The notes beneath the pieces are model-generated. The model had not been told where the DNA came from and ran no database searches. It saw only the letters and a list, made by a program, of their open reading frames with translations. The translations under genes were made by a program, and so were the position numbers. A stretch of DNA of 64,000 nt, taken from positions 267,137 through 331,136 of the forward strand of contig NZ_OBEB01000006.1 in assembly GCF_900215315.1 (NCBI RefSeq), read 5' to 3'. This stretch comes from Arsukibacterium tuosuense (GTDB lineage Bacteria; Pseudomonadota; Gammaproteobacteria; Enterobacterales; Alteromonadaceae). Below are positions 1 to 7,872 of the stretch, in pieces; the first letter of the stretch is position 1, and each line of letters starts with the position of its first letter.

Positions 1-79
1 ATATCAAAGCCCTACCTTTAATCAGGTGCGGGCTGAGCTAAATGCCGCTCAAGATTTTAATTTTGGCGCCGATGAATAG
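1..79 (+). CDS. C-terminal end of an upstream gene, probably flgJ (partial)
   Basis: An open frame runs in from the left edge (first complete codon at base 2) and stops at TAG 77-79. It encodes the last 25 residues, ending FNFGADE. Nothing in this short tail is diagnostic. FlgJ, the rod-cap protein with peptidoglycan hydrolase activity, is the usual gene immediately before flgK in gammaproteobacteria, and the gap to flgK is only 35 bases. The name is therefore inferred from position, not from a motif. Confidence 0.45.
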   Translation, partial: YQSPTFNQVRAELNAAQDFNFGADE

Positions 80-114
80 CATGTTAGCCACCCGATGTGG
101 CAACGGAGCAACCT

Positions 115-2136
115 ATGTCAGATAACTTACTTAGAATTGGTACTTCAGCCGTATTGGCTAATTCTACTTTGCTGAATACCACAAGTAATAATATCGCCAA
201 TATCAATACCCCGGGTTATGTCAGACAGCGCACTGAATTTGAAGCTGAGCAGCTGGGCCTGGGCGTTGGCAGGGGTACGACAGAAAGGTTGGTTAGCGAG
301 TTTACCCTGAAACAATTACGTCGTGATACGTCAAACTATTCGTTTGCTCAGCAATATGTTTCAGAAGCAAACCGGGTGGATGCGTTGTTTTCAAACCCGG
401 CCAATAGTATAGCCACCGGCGTGAATGATTTATTCAAACAATTTCAAATTGCTAATAATGAACCTGCTACCCTGGCCAACCGGCAACTGATTATTGGTAG
501 CTCTCAGGCGTTGCTGGACAAGTTTTCGACCTTGTCCAGCCTGGTATTGGATCAAGAGAATTTTGTAAACCAACAACTGGATATTTATACCAGTGAAACA
601 AATGGTTACATCAAGCAAATTGCAGATCTGAACCTGGAGATAGCCTCATTCGGTACCGGAGCCGCCCGCCCGGTGCCGCTGGACCTGCTGGATAAACGCG
701 ATTTTGCCATTCAGAAGCTGGCTGAAATGGTCGAGATTAAAACGCTTGATTCAGCAAATGGTGAAAAACTGGTTTTCTTAGGTACCGGTCAGTCTTTGGT
801 TGTCGAGCGGGGGCAGTTTAATCTGATGACGTTGCGTGGTGATCCTGATCCAACACAGCGCGAGCTAAAACTGCAGTTATCAGCACGTTCCAGTATAGAG
901 CGTGATATTGATATTGAGGCTGTTGGCGGCAAAATTGGCGGCTTGCTCGAGTTCAGAGAAGAAATTCTTATCCCTACCCAGAATCGTCTGGGCCAGTTGG
1001 CATTGTCGATGACCGACGCCATTAACAGCCAGAACCGCCTGGGTATGAATTTAAATGGTGAGATAGGGGGCGACTTATTCACCTTGCCTGTTAGCGAAGG
1101 TTACGATTTTGCGTCTAATGCCGGCACAGGTTTTGTAAGTGTTGCCATTGAACCCGGTAAAGGCAATAGTTTGCCGCCAAACGATTTTTTACTGACCGTA
1201 ACTGCAGCTGATGAAATAACGCTGCAGGCGCTTGACGCTAAGGGCAATGTTATAGCGGGTTCCGACAAAGTCGTTAGCGGTTTAACCTTCCCGGTAACGA
1301 TAAACTCAGCGGATGCTGCTGATGATTTGTATGGTCTGGAGATCACGATTGATGGTGCCCCCGCGGTCGGTGATCAGTTTGAGCTAAAACCGTTAAGCGT
1401 TGCCTCCCGTACCTTACAGCTGGCCACCACCAGGCCAGAGGATGTCGCGTTAGCATCGCCTGTGCGAACAGAGTTTACGGTTGCTAACCTGGGTAATGCT
1501 CAGGTAGAAGGTTTAACGGTAACGGACACGACTCCCGCAACCTTACCGGATTATGGCTTTGATACACCGTCAGGGTTAATTAATGGTCCCTGGACTATGA
1601 CTTATACTGGTGGTGATACTTTTGAAATTGTTGACAACCTGGGTAACCCGGTAGCAACGGCAGCCTTTGGCTCAAATCAATATCAGGACGTTTTTGCTCA
1701 GGCGGGCGTAGATGTCGGCTTTGATTTTTCAGTAACCGGGGTGCCGGCGGTAGGTGATACCTTCAGTATAAGCTTCAATGATGGTGGTTTTAATGATAAC
1801 CGCAATGGCCTGGCCTTGTCGGCGTTACAAACAGATAAAACAACCCGCTTGAATCCGTTGTCAGCGCCAGACAGTGCTAATGCTGTGAATTTCAATCAGT
1901 CCTATGCAGAGATGGTTAGCTTAATTGGCGAGCGAACCAGCCAGGCCCGTAACAACGAGGCTGCCAGTAAAGCTTTACTGGATCAAACTACTGCCTGGTA
2001 TGAATCATTGTCAGGGGTAAGTCTGGATGAGGAAGCATCCAATTTAGTCCGTTTTCAGCAAACCTACGCAGCAGCAGCTAAGATTATTTCGACATCACAA
2101 ACCGTTTTTGACACCTTGTTGGCATCGGTGAGGTAG
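115..2136 (+). CDS. flgK: Flagellar hook-associated protein FlgK (HAP1)
   Basis: FlgK forms the first hook-filament junction layer. The N terminus has the classic rod/hook/HAP signature (SNNIANINTPGYVRQR, about residues 25-40) and the C terminus ends in a D0-type coiled coil. I chose ATG 115 because GGAG at 105-108 sits six bases upstream; a GTG at 97 would add six residues and has no ribosome site. At 673 residues it is longer than the roughly 550-residue enterobacterial protein, the extra length lying in the variable middle, as is common in polar-flagellum bacteria. flgL follows two bases after the stop, so the two are cotranscribed. Confidence 0.95.
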   Translation: MSDNLLRIGTSAVLANSTLLNTTSNNIANINTPGYVRQRTEFEAEQLGLGVGRGTTERLVSEFTLKQLRRDTSNYSFAQQYVSEANRVDALFSNPANSIATGVNDLFKQFQIANNEPATLANRQLIIGSSQALLDKFSTLSSLVLDQENFVNQQLDIYTSETNGYIKQIADLNLEIASFGTGAARPVPLDLLDKRDFAIQKLAEMVEIKTLDSANGEKLVFLGTGQSLVVERGQFNLMTLRGDPDPTQRELKLQLSARSSIERDIDIEAVGGKIGGLLEFREEILIPTQNRLGQLALSMTDAINSQNRLGMNLNGEIGGDLFTLPVSEGYDFASNAGTGFVSVAIEPGKGNSLPPNDFLLTVTAADEITLQALDAKGNVIAGSDKVVSGLTFPVTINSADAADDLYGLEITIDGAPAVGDQFELKPLSVASRTLQLATTRPEDVALASPVRTEFTVANLGNAQVEGLTVTDTTPATLPDYGFDTPSGLINGPWTMTYTGGDTFEIVDNLGNPVATAAFGSNQYQDVFAQAGVDVGFDFSVTGVPAVGDTFSISFNDGGFNDNRNGLALSALQTDKTTRLNPLSAPDSANAVNFNQSYAEMVSLIGERTSQARNNEAASKALLDQTTAWYESLSGVSLDEEASNLVRFQQTYAAAAKIISTSQTVFDTLLASVR

Positions 2137-2138
2137 TA

Positions 2139-3374
2139 ATGAGATTATCATTTAATATGAAGTTTAATGCTGGCCTGGACGGCATTTTAAATACCCAGCA
2201 AAAGATGAACCGGGCGCAGGATCAACTGACCAAACAAACCCGGATCCTGACCCCTGCAGATGACCCGGCTGCCTCCGCTAAAGTGTTGGGTCTGGATCAG
2301 AACCTGGAGCAGGTTGCGCAGTTTCAGAATAATAGTGTGCTGCTGAAAAATAACCTGGCACTGGAAGAAACCGTGTTAACCAATATGCGCACTTCTATCG
2401 ACCGTGCCCGGGTGTTGGCAATTGCCTCTGGCAATGGTGCTTACACCGATAATGACAAGCAAGCCGTAGCACAGGAACTAAAAAATATTCAGGTAGAATT
2501 ACTGGATTTGATGAATACCCGCAATGCTGAAGGCGGCTATATTTTTTCGGGGTATCAGGACAAAACACAAAGCTACACGTTTAATGCTGCGACGGGTATT
2601 TATGAGTTTCAGGGCGATGATGGCCAGAAAGCACTGCAAATATCACCCACTATAGCCTTGCCAGGTAATGACAGTGGTAAGTCAGTATTTGAAAACGTTG
2701 ATGCCAGACTCAAAACCACGCCGGCGGCGATAGTGGCTGGCGGAGCTACGGCAGCCACAGTGTCGGTCACTAACCAAAGCCGGTTTGATACATTCTATAA
2801 GCAAACCTATGACAGCCTGACACCCGCTAACAATGATTTTAATGTTGTTCTGACTGCGCCCTCGAATTATGAGATCCAGCAAAACGGTACGCCTTTGGTA
2901 CCTCCGGTAACAGGCACTTTTGTGGCCGATGAGCCCATTCAGTTTAATGGTTTAACTATAGAGATTAGCGGAGCAGCAGCGGTGCCCGGCCAGGTAGATT
3001 TTTCACTGCAGCCACCAGAGAAGAAAAATATTCTGACTACCATTGGTGAATTTATCACTGCACTTGAAGATCCTTCGCTTTCTATTTCTGAATTTGGGGA
3101 ATCAATCAGTGATACCCTGACTCAGGTGACATCAGCGTCATCAAATATCGACAGCACCTTGTCAACAATCGGTGGCAGAGTGAATGTGCTGGATAGTGTG
3201 TTTGGTACGAATGAAGATTTAACCATTAACAATAAGTCGTATCGCGCCGATTTGGCTGAGGTGGACTACGCGGCCGCATTGACAGAGATAACTAAGCAGG
3301 AAATTGCCCTGGAAGCCATTTCAGCAACCTTTACTAAGGTATCCGGCGTAAGTCTGTTCGACTATATAAGATAA
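2139..3374 (+). CDS. flgL: Flagellar hook-associated protein FlgL (HAP3)
   Basis: FlgL is the second junction protein between hook and filament. The start MRLSFNMKFN resembles the usual MRxSTxMxF beginning of FlgL. It is followed by the flagellin-like N-terminal helix (TPADDPAASAKVLGLDQ), a variable middle, and a C-terminal helical region ending SGVSLFDYIR. GAGGT just before the start, inside the end of flgK, can act as ribosome site. At 411 residues it is within the range for non-enteric FlgL. It is the last gene of the flgKL pair before the first flagellin promoter. Confidence 0.95.
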   Translation: MRLSFNMKFNAGLDGILNTQQKMNRAQDQLTKQTRILTPADDPAASAKVLGLDQNLEQVAQFQNNSVLLKNNLALEETVLTNMRTSIDRARVLAIASGNGAYTDNDKQAVAQELKNIQVELLDLMNTRNAEGGYIFSGYQDKTQSYTFNAATGIYEFQGDDGQKALQISPTIALPGNDSGKSVFENVDARLKTTPAAIVAGGATAATVSVTNQSRFDTFYKQTYDSLTPANNDFNVVLTAPSNYEIQQNGTPLVPPVTGTFVADEPIQFNGLTIEISGAAAVPGQVDFSLQPPEKKNILTTIGEFITALEDPSLSISEFGESISDTLTQVTSASSNIDSTLSTIGGRVNVLDSVFGTNEDLTINNKSYRADLAEVDYAAALTEITKQEIALEAISATFTKVSGVSLFDYIR

Positions 3375-3387
3375 ATCATATCCTAAC

Positions 3388-3405
3388 GCCTGACAGCCGT
3401 CAGGC
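3388..3405 (+). other. Hairpin downstream of flgL
   Basis: A perfect 7-bp inverted repeat, GCCTGAC-AGCC-GTCAGGC, lies 14 bases after flgL. It is followed by an A-rich stretch rather than a T run, so it is not a textbook intrinsic terminator on the plus strand. It may be a weak terminator or a 3' stabilising hairpin. Confidence 0.35.
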
Positions 3406-3426
3406 AGAAAAATCTTAAAAAATAAT

Positions 3427-3453
3427 TCAAGTTTTCCAGGATAGCACCGATAA
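3427..3453 (+). promoter_or_regulatory. FliA (sigma-28) promoter of flagellin 1
   Basis: TCAAGTTT-N11-ACCGATAA matches the sigma-28 consensus TAAAGTTT-N11-GCCGATAA at 14 of 16 positions with exact spacing. Transcription should begin near 3460, giving a leader of about 65 bases before the flagellin ATG at 3527. Confidence 0.85.
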
Positions 3454-3467
3454 ATAAGTATCAGGCA

Positions 3468-3497
3468 GATAAATCAGGATTTAAGGGCTGATTTATC
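3468..3497 (+). other. Stem-loop in the flagellin 1 leader
   Basis: GATAAATCAG (3468-3477) and CTGATTTATC (3488-3497) are perfect inverted 10-mers separated by 10 bases. They lie between the predicted transcription start and the ribosome site, so the hairpin would form near the 5' end of the flagellin mRNA. A role in mRNA stability or translation is inference. Confidence 0.55.
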
Positions 3498-3526
3498 ACT
3501 AGTTACGGATTATCGGGAGCGATATC

Positions 3527-4354
3527 ATGGCTTTATATGTAAACACAAACATTTCATCTTTAAATGCACAACGCCAGTTGGTTAACTCTGGTAATTCACT
3601 TGATACTGCATTTAGACGCCTTTCTTCCGGTTTTCGGATTAACAGCGCTGCTGATGATGCAGCAGGCTTACAAATCAGCAACCGCTTAACCAGTCAGATA
3701 AACGGCTTAGATCAGGCAGCGCGTAACGCTAACGATGGTATTTCACTGGCTCAGGTCGCTGAGGGGGCAATGGAAGAGATTACCAATTCATTGCAACGTG
3801 TCCGCACGTTGGCCATTCAGTCACAAAATGGTATTAACAGTTCAACAGACCGTGCCGCACTTCAAAAGGAAGTCACTGCATTAAAAGCTGAGATGAGTCG
3901 TGTTGCATCCAGTACTCAATTTGGTACTCAAAATTTGTTAGCAGGTGGTTTTTCTGCTACTTTCCTGGTGGGTGCCAATGCTGGTCAAAACATTGATATT
4001 AAGTTGTCGCGCACGGGTGGCTACGGCACTAATGCGTTGGGGTTGAGCGCGTTAAGTGTGTCGTCAGTTGGCGGCGCATCAGCAGCTTTGGCACTGATCG
4101 ATACCGCTATTGGGGTAATTGATGGCACACGCGCTGATTTAGGTGCGGTGCAAAATCGCTTTCAGGCAACCATTCGCAACTTAACTAATATTTCTGAGAA
4201 CGTATCTGGCGCGCGTAGCCGGATACGAGATACTGACTTTGCCAAAGAAACAGCCGAGTTAACCCGAACTCAGATCCTGCAGCAAACCAGTACGACGGTG
4301 TTGGCGCAGGCGAATCAGCGGCCGCAGGCAGCGTTAAGTTTATTACAGGGCTAA
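3527..4354 (+). CDS. Flagellin 1
   Basis: Flagellin is the filament subunit, exported through the flagellar type III system. The 275-residue protein consists almost only of conserved D0/D1 regions: the N-terminal start ALYVNTN, the RLSSGFRINSAADDAAGLQIS helix, and the C-terminal half with SRIRDTDFAKETAELT ending in QAALSLLQG. There is essentially no D2/D3 surface domain, so glycans would have to sit on the D1/hypervariable junction. A GGGAG ribosome site precedes the ATG. It is about 95% identical to flagellins 2 and 4, although many synonymous differences separate the genes. A strong terminator follows. Confidence 0.97.
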   Translation: MALYVNTNISSLNAQRQLVNSGNSLDTAFRRLSSGFRINSAADDAAGLQISNRLTSQINGLDQAARNANDGISLAQVAEGAMEEITNSLQRVRTLAIQSQNGINSSTDRAALQKEVTALKAEMSRVASSTQFGTQNLLAGGFSATFLVGANAGQNIDIKLSRTGGYGTNALGLSALSVSSVGGASAALALIDTAIGVIDGTRADLGAVQNRFQATIRNLTNISENVSGARSRIRDTDFAKETAELTRTQILQQTSTTVLAQANQRPQAALSLLQG

Positions 4355-4367
4355 TATTCTCCTTCGT

Positions 4368-4400
4368 AAAAAAGCCACCGCAAGGTGGTTTTTTGTTTTT
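4368..4400 (+). terminator. Intrinsic terminator after flagellin 1
   Basis: An A-run, the stem CCACC-GCAA-GGTGG, and then a long T-rich run give a typical Rho-independent terminator that is nearly symmetrical. It lies 14 bases after the stop codon and separates flagellin 1 from flagellin 2. Confidence 0.85.
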
Positions 4401-4452
4401 AAGCATGCTTAATTGCTATTTATTGATTAAGTAGTTATTTGTATTTCTTTAC

Positions 4453-4479
4453 TAAAGTTTTTCGTTTTTTTTCCGATAC
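4453..4479 (+). promoter_or_regulatory. FliA (sigma-28) promoter of flagellin 2
   Basis: TAAAGTTT (perfect -35) and TCCGATAC (6 of 8 to the -10 consensus) are separated by 11 bases. The promoter sits 80 bases upstream of the flagellin 2 start codon. Confidence 0.8.
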
Positions 4480-4559
4480 ATATATGACACTTTTTAACGG
4501 TTATCTGCCAAATTAAGGTTGATTCTGTTAGTGTTTAATTTAATATCAGGAGAGTAAAC

Positions 4560-5384
4560 ATGGCTTTATATGTCAATACGAATACTTCGTCATTAAATGC
4601 CCAGCGTCAGCTTTTTAACTCTGGCAATGCACTGGATACTGCATTTAAACGATTATCATCTGGTTTTCGGATTAACAGCGCAGCTGACGACGCCGCGGGC
4701 TTACAAATCAGTAACCGCTTGACCAGTCAGATTAACGGCCTTGACCAGGCTGCTCGTAATGCCAACGACGGTATTTCTCTGGCGCAGGTAGCAGAAGGCG
4801 CGATGGAAGAAATTACCAATTCATTGCAGCGTGTTCGCACATTAGCCATTCAGTCTCAAAATGGCATTAACAGTTCAACAGACCGGGCTGCGCTGCAAAA
4901 AGAGGTCACCGCATTAAAAGCTGAAATGAGCCGCGTAGCTTCTACTACTCAGTTTGGGGTAACCAACCTGTTGTCCGGTGGCTTCTCAGCGTCATTTTTG
5001 GTCGGCGCCAATGCCGGACAGAATATTGACATTAAACTGTCAAGAACAGGGGGTTATGGTACCAATGCGCTGGGGTTAAGTGCTCTGAGTGTGTCGTCAG
5101 TGGGCGGCGCTTCAGCAGCCCTGGCACTGATCGATACTGCCATAGGGGTAATTGATGGTACGCGCGCCGATTTAGGTGCGGTGCAAAACCGGTTTCAGGC
5201 AACTATTCGTAACTTAACCAACATTTCAGAAAACGTATCTGGTGCGCGTAGCCGGATCCGTGATACTGACTTTGCTAAAGAAACGGCCGAGTTGACCCGG
5301 ACCCAGATTTTACAGCAAACCAGCACTACTGTGTTAGCCCAGGCTAATCAGCGGCCTCAGGCGGCCCTGAGCTTACTGCAGTAA
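4560..5384 (+). CDS. Flagellin 2
   Basis: A 274-residue filament subunit with the same D0/D1-only architecture as flagellin 1. Differences from flagellin 1 are concentrated in the first 30 residues and in a short stretch around residues 125-140. The last half is identical except for the missing final glycine. The ribosome site is AGGAG. It has its own FliA promoter. Flagellin 3 follows after only 57 bases without a terminator, so these two may share a transcript. Confidence 0.97.
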   Translation: MALYVNTNTSSLNAQRQLFNSGNALDTAFKRLSSGFRINSAADDAAGLQISNRLTSQINGLDQAARNANDGISLAQVAEGAMEEITNSLQRVRTLAIQSQNGINSSTDRAALQKEVTALKAEMSRVASTTQFGVTNLLSGGFSASFLVGANAGQNIDIKLSRTGGYGTNALGLSALSVSSVGGASAALALIDTAIGVIDGTRADLGAVQNRFQATIRNLTNISENVSGARSRIRDTDFAKETAELTRTQILQQTSTTVLAQANQRPQAALSLLQ

Positions 5385-5391
5385 AACCGTT

Positions 5392-5412
5392 AGCCGGGAT
5401 TATGTCCCGGCT
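5392..5412 (+). other. Intercistronic hairpin between flagellins 2 and 3
   Basis: AGCCGGGA and TCCCGGCT form a perfect 8-bp stem around a 5-base loop. There is no T run after it, so it looks more like an mRNA-stabilising or processing hairpin than a terminator. No FliA promoter is visible between flagellins 2 and 3. Confidence 0.5.
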
Positions 5413-5441
5413 GCCAAAGGCTTTTACATAGGAGCAGTAAT

Positions 5442-6269
5442 ATGGCACTTGTTGTGAATAGCAACCAGTCGTCACTGGCATCTCAGCGCTTGCTAAGTAA
5501 TGCTACTGCCGGTCTGTCAACCAGTTTTGAACGTCTGGCATCCGGTCTGCGGATAAACCGGGCGGCAGATGATGCAGCCGGCCTGGTAATCTCTAACGTG
5601 TTAACCAGTCAGGTCAATGGATTGGATCAGGCAGTGCGCAATGCCAATGATGCGATCTCTTTGGTACAGGTAACTGAGGGGGGAATGGATGAAATCCAGA
5701 CCAGTATTCAACGCCTGCGCGTGCTGGCCATTCAGTCTGAAAATGGTATTAACAGTGAAGCTGATGTCAGCGCATTACAGCAGGAATTTGATGAACTAAC
5801 AGCAGCAATTCAGAACATTGCGGAGAATACTGAATTTGGCGGTATTAAACTGCTTGACGGTTCGGTAACCGCTGCGGTGTTTCAGATCGGTGCCAACGCC
5901 GGTCAGAAAATTAGCATTGATCTGGCAACTGGTTATGGAAGTGACGCTACCGGTTTAGATATTGCGGACATCATGTTGGGTGCAGACGATATCGCCGATA
6001 CCTTGCAGCGACTCGATGTCGCTCTGATAACCGTGGATGGGGCCAGAACCGACCTTGGGGCCTGGCAAAATGTACTGGAAACAACCATTAGCAACTTAAG
6101 TAATATCAGTGAAAACGTATCTGCGTCGCGGGGCAGGATCCGTGATACCGATTACGCCAGGGAAACCACTGAACTAACCCGAACTCAGATAATACAGCAA
6201 AGCAGTACCTCGGTGTTGGCACAGGCTAATCAACGACCGCAGGCTGCACTCAGTGTTCTTAACCAGTAG
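5442..6269 (+). CDS. Flagellin 3 (divergent paralogue)
   Basis: A 275-residue flagellin beginning ALVVNSNQSSLASQRLL, clearly diverged from the other three. The D1 helix is RLASGLRINRAADDAAGLVIS and the C terminus ends QAALSVLNQ. The central part is more acidic (residues 165-185 contain several Asp residues). It retains the export and polymerisation ends, so it is probably functional, perhaps as a minor or position-specific filament subunit. Ribosome site AGGAG. It likely depends on the flagellin 2 promoter. A terminator lies 80 bases downstream. Confidence 0.95.
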   Translation: MALVVNSNQSSLASQRLLSNATAGLSTSFERLASGLRINRAADDAAGLVISNVLTSQVNGLDQAVRNANDAISLVQVTEGGMDEIQTSIQRLRVLAIQSENGINSEADVSALQQEFDELTAAIQNIAENTEFGGIKLLDGSVTAAVFQIGANAGQKISIDLATGYGSDATGLDIADIMLGADDIADTLQRLDVALITVDGARTDLGAWQNVLETTISNLSNISENVSASRGRIRDTDYARETTELTRTQIIQQSSTSVLAQANQRPQAALSVLNQ

Positions 6270-6349
6270 CTGCTTTGGTGACGCGCGCTAAAATATGACG
6301 CTAACCGTTAACACTCTGTTGAAACTATTCAGAGTGATAAACACCCATG

Positions 6350-6385
6350 AAAGCCATCCAGCGCCTGTTCTGCATGGCTTTTTTT
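6350..6385 (+). terminator. Intrinsic terminator after flagellin 3
   Basis: AAAGCCAT (6350-6357) pairs with ATGGCTTT (6374-6381) and runs into a T tract. The loop is 16 bases, longer than usual, but the stem and T-run are convincing. Confidence 0.75.
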
Positions 6386-6457
6386 ACCCTCAGCTTTACA
6401 CCTCGTTTTTGCTTTGCACAGCAAACTAAAAAATAATAAAAAAAATTATTTTTTTCC

Positions 6458-6484
6458 TAAAGTTCTTCAGAGTGCGGCCGACAA
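6458..6484 (+). promoter_or_regulatory. FliA (sigma-28) promoter of flagellin 4
   Basis: TAAAGTTC-N11-GCCGACAA matches the consensus at 14 of 16 positions. It lies 99 bases upstream of the flagellin 4 start, directly after the AT-rich tract, which could act as an UP-like element. Confidence 0.85.
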
Positions 6485-6583
6485 CCTGATTAAGCCAAGT
6501 TGCAGCTTGGCTCAGATAGCGGAATATCCGTACTTTTAATCATAGTCTGAAGTAGCTAGTTACTGATGACTAAGGAGTGACTC

Positions 6584-7408
6584 ATGGCTTTATATGTCAA
6601 TACCAATACCTCGTCGCTGAACGCACAGCGGCAGTTATTTAATTCAGGTAACAACCTTGATACAGCGTTCAAACGTCTGTCTTCAGGTTTCCGGATCAAC
6701 AGTGCTGCAGATGACGCAGCCGGCTTGCAGATCAGCAACCGCTTAACCAGTCAGGTAAATGGCCTGGACCAGGCTGCACGTAATGCCAACGATGGTATTT
6801 CAGTTGCCCAGGTTGCTGAGGGCGCGATGGAAGAGATTACTAACTCTTTACAGCGGGTTCGTACTCTGGCAATACAGTCGCAAAACGGTATAAACAGTTC
6901 TGCAGATCGTGCAGCACTGCAAAAAGAAGTTACCGCGTTAAAAGCGGAAATGAGCCGCGTTGCGTCAGTAACGCAGTTCGGTACTCAGAACTTGCTAAAC
7001 GGTTCATACTCAGCCAAATTTCTGGTTGGCGCGAATGCTGGCCAGAATATTGAAATTAAATTATCACGCACCGGTGGTTACGGTACTAATGCGCTTGGTT
7101 TAAGTGCTCTGAGCGTGTCTTCTGTTGGTGGTGCATCTGCTGCTCTGGCGGCTATCGACACAGCTATCGGTGTAATTGACGGTACCCGGGCTGATTTAGG
7201 TGCGATCCAAAACCGTTTTCAGTCTACCATCCGTAACTTAACCAATATTTCAGAGAACGTATCAGGCGCTCGTAGCCGGATCCGTGATACTGACTTTGCC
7301 CGTGAAACCGCAGAGCTGACTCGTCAGCAGATTTTGCAGCAAACCAGTACAACAGTATTGGCGCAGGCAAACCAGCGGCCACAGGCAGCTTTATCGTTAT
7401 TGGGTTAA
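6584..7408 (+). CDS. Flagellin 4
   Basis: A 274-residue D0/D1-only flagellin almost identical to flagellins 1 and 2 (same start ALYVNTNTSSLNAQRQL and same C-terminal half). Small changes include NGSYSAKF near residue 140 and RETAELTRQQ near residue 245. Strong ribosome site AAGGAG. It has its own FliA promoter. flaG follows after 68 bases that contain a hairpin and another FliA promoter. Confidence 0.97.
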   Translation: MALYVNTNTSSLNAQRQLFNSGNNLDTAFKRLSSGFRINSAADDAAGLQISNRLTSQVNGLDQAARNANDGISVAQVAEGAMEEITNSLQRVRTLAIQSQNGINSSADRAALQKEVTALKAEMSRVASVTQFGTQNLLNGSYSAKFLVGANAGQNIEIKLSRTGGYGTNALGLSALSVSSVGGASAALAAIDTAIGVIDGTRADLGAIQNRFQSTIRNLTNISENVSGARSRIRDTDFARETAELTRQQILQQTSTTVLAQANQRPQAALSLLG

Positions 7409-7423
7409 ACTAATACGCGTAGC

Positions 7424-7451
7424 GGTGAGAGCTTTAATTAAAGCTTTCACC
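7424..7451 (+). terminator. Long hairpin between flagellin 4 and flaG
   Basis: GGTGAG and TTCACC flank the perfect palindrome AGCTTTAATTAAAGCT (7430-7445), giving a 28-base near-perfect hairpin with one G-T pair. It lacks a clean T run, so it may only attenuate transcription from flagellin 4 into flaG. It overlaps the -35 box of the flaG promoter. Confidence 0.5.
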
Positions 7452-7465
7452 CTGCGCGCCGATAA
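7439..7465 (+). promoter_or_regulatory. FliA (sigma-28) promoter overlapping the flaG ribosome site
   Basis: TAAAGCTT-N11-GCCGATAA has a perfect -10 element, one mismatch in the -35, and exact spacing. The -10 ends only 11 bases before the flaG ATG (7477), and its last bases are part of the ribosome site TAAGGA. A transcript from here would have a leader of only a few bases. Confidence 0.7.
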
Positions 7466-7476
7466 GGAATCTGAAT

Positions 7477-7863
7477 ATGAGTAGTATTAATGCAAACAGT
7501 GCAACGGCAGTAAGATTTTCCCCGGTTGCAGAAAGTGTCGGTAAGCCGCTTGTGGTTGAGCCGATTAAGGTAGGGCAGGCTGAGACCGCAAAAGTGGTAA
7601 CACCGGTGACCGATATTAGTAAAGCTGAACTGCAGCAAGCTGTTGACGTGGTTAATCAGGCGGTAGCGCTGGAGCAACGTTCGCTCAGTTTTTCAATTGA
7701 TGATGCATCGGGTCGTTCGGTAATAAAAGTGGTAGACTTTGCGACAGATGAATTGATAAAACAAATTCCAACTGAAGAGTTGTTGAAAGTCGCACAGGAC
7801 ATCAAACGGTTACAGGAAGAAATGGGGCAGTCAATTGGCCTGTTAATAGATAGCAAAGTGTAG
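7477..7863 (+). CDS. flaG: FlaG family protein
   Basis: FlaG is a small protein found beside flagellin and fliD genes in polar-flagellum bacteria; loss of it in other species affects filament length. The 128-residue protein has a variable, Val/Ala-rich first half and the conserved FlaG core in the second half (FSIDDASGRSVIKVVD, then TDELIKQIPTEELLKVAQ). It ends MGQSIGLLIDSKV. No later Met could serve as start before the conserved core. fliD follows nine bases later. Confidence 0.9.
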   Translation: MSSINANSATAVRFSPVAESVGKPLVVEPIKVGQAETAKVVTPVTDISKAELQQAVDVVNQAVALEQRSLSFSIDDASGRSVIKVVDFATDELIKQIPTEELLKVAQDIKRLQEEMGQSIGLLIDSKV

Positions 7864-7872
7864 AGGTTTCTT

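Larger units (their letters stand above)
6270..6583 (+). other. Intergenic region between flagellins 3 and 4
   Basis: This 314-base stretch has no credible gene. In order it holds a 7-bp hairpin (CACTCTG 6312-6318 with CAGAGTG 6330-6336), the flagellin 3 terminator (6350-6385), a very AT-rich tract at about 6421-6460, a FliA promoter (6458-6484), and a leader hairpin AGCCAAG/CTTGGCT (6493-6512) before the flagellin 4 ribosome site AAGGAG. Confidence 0.8.
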
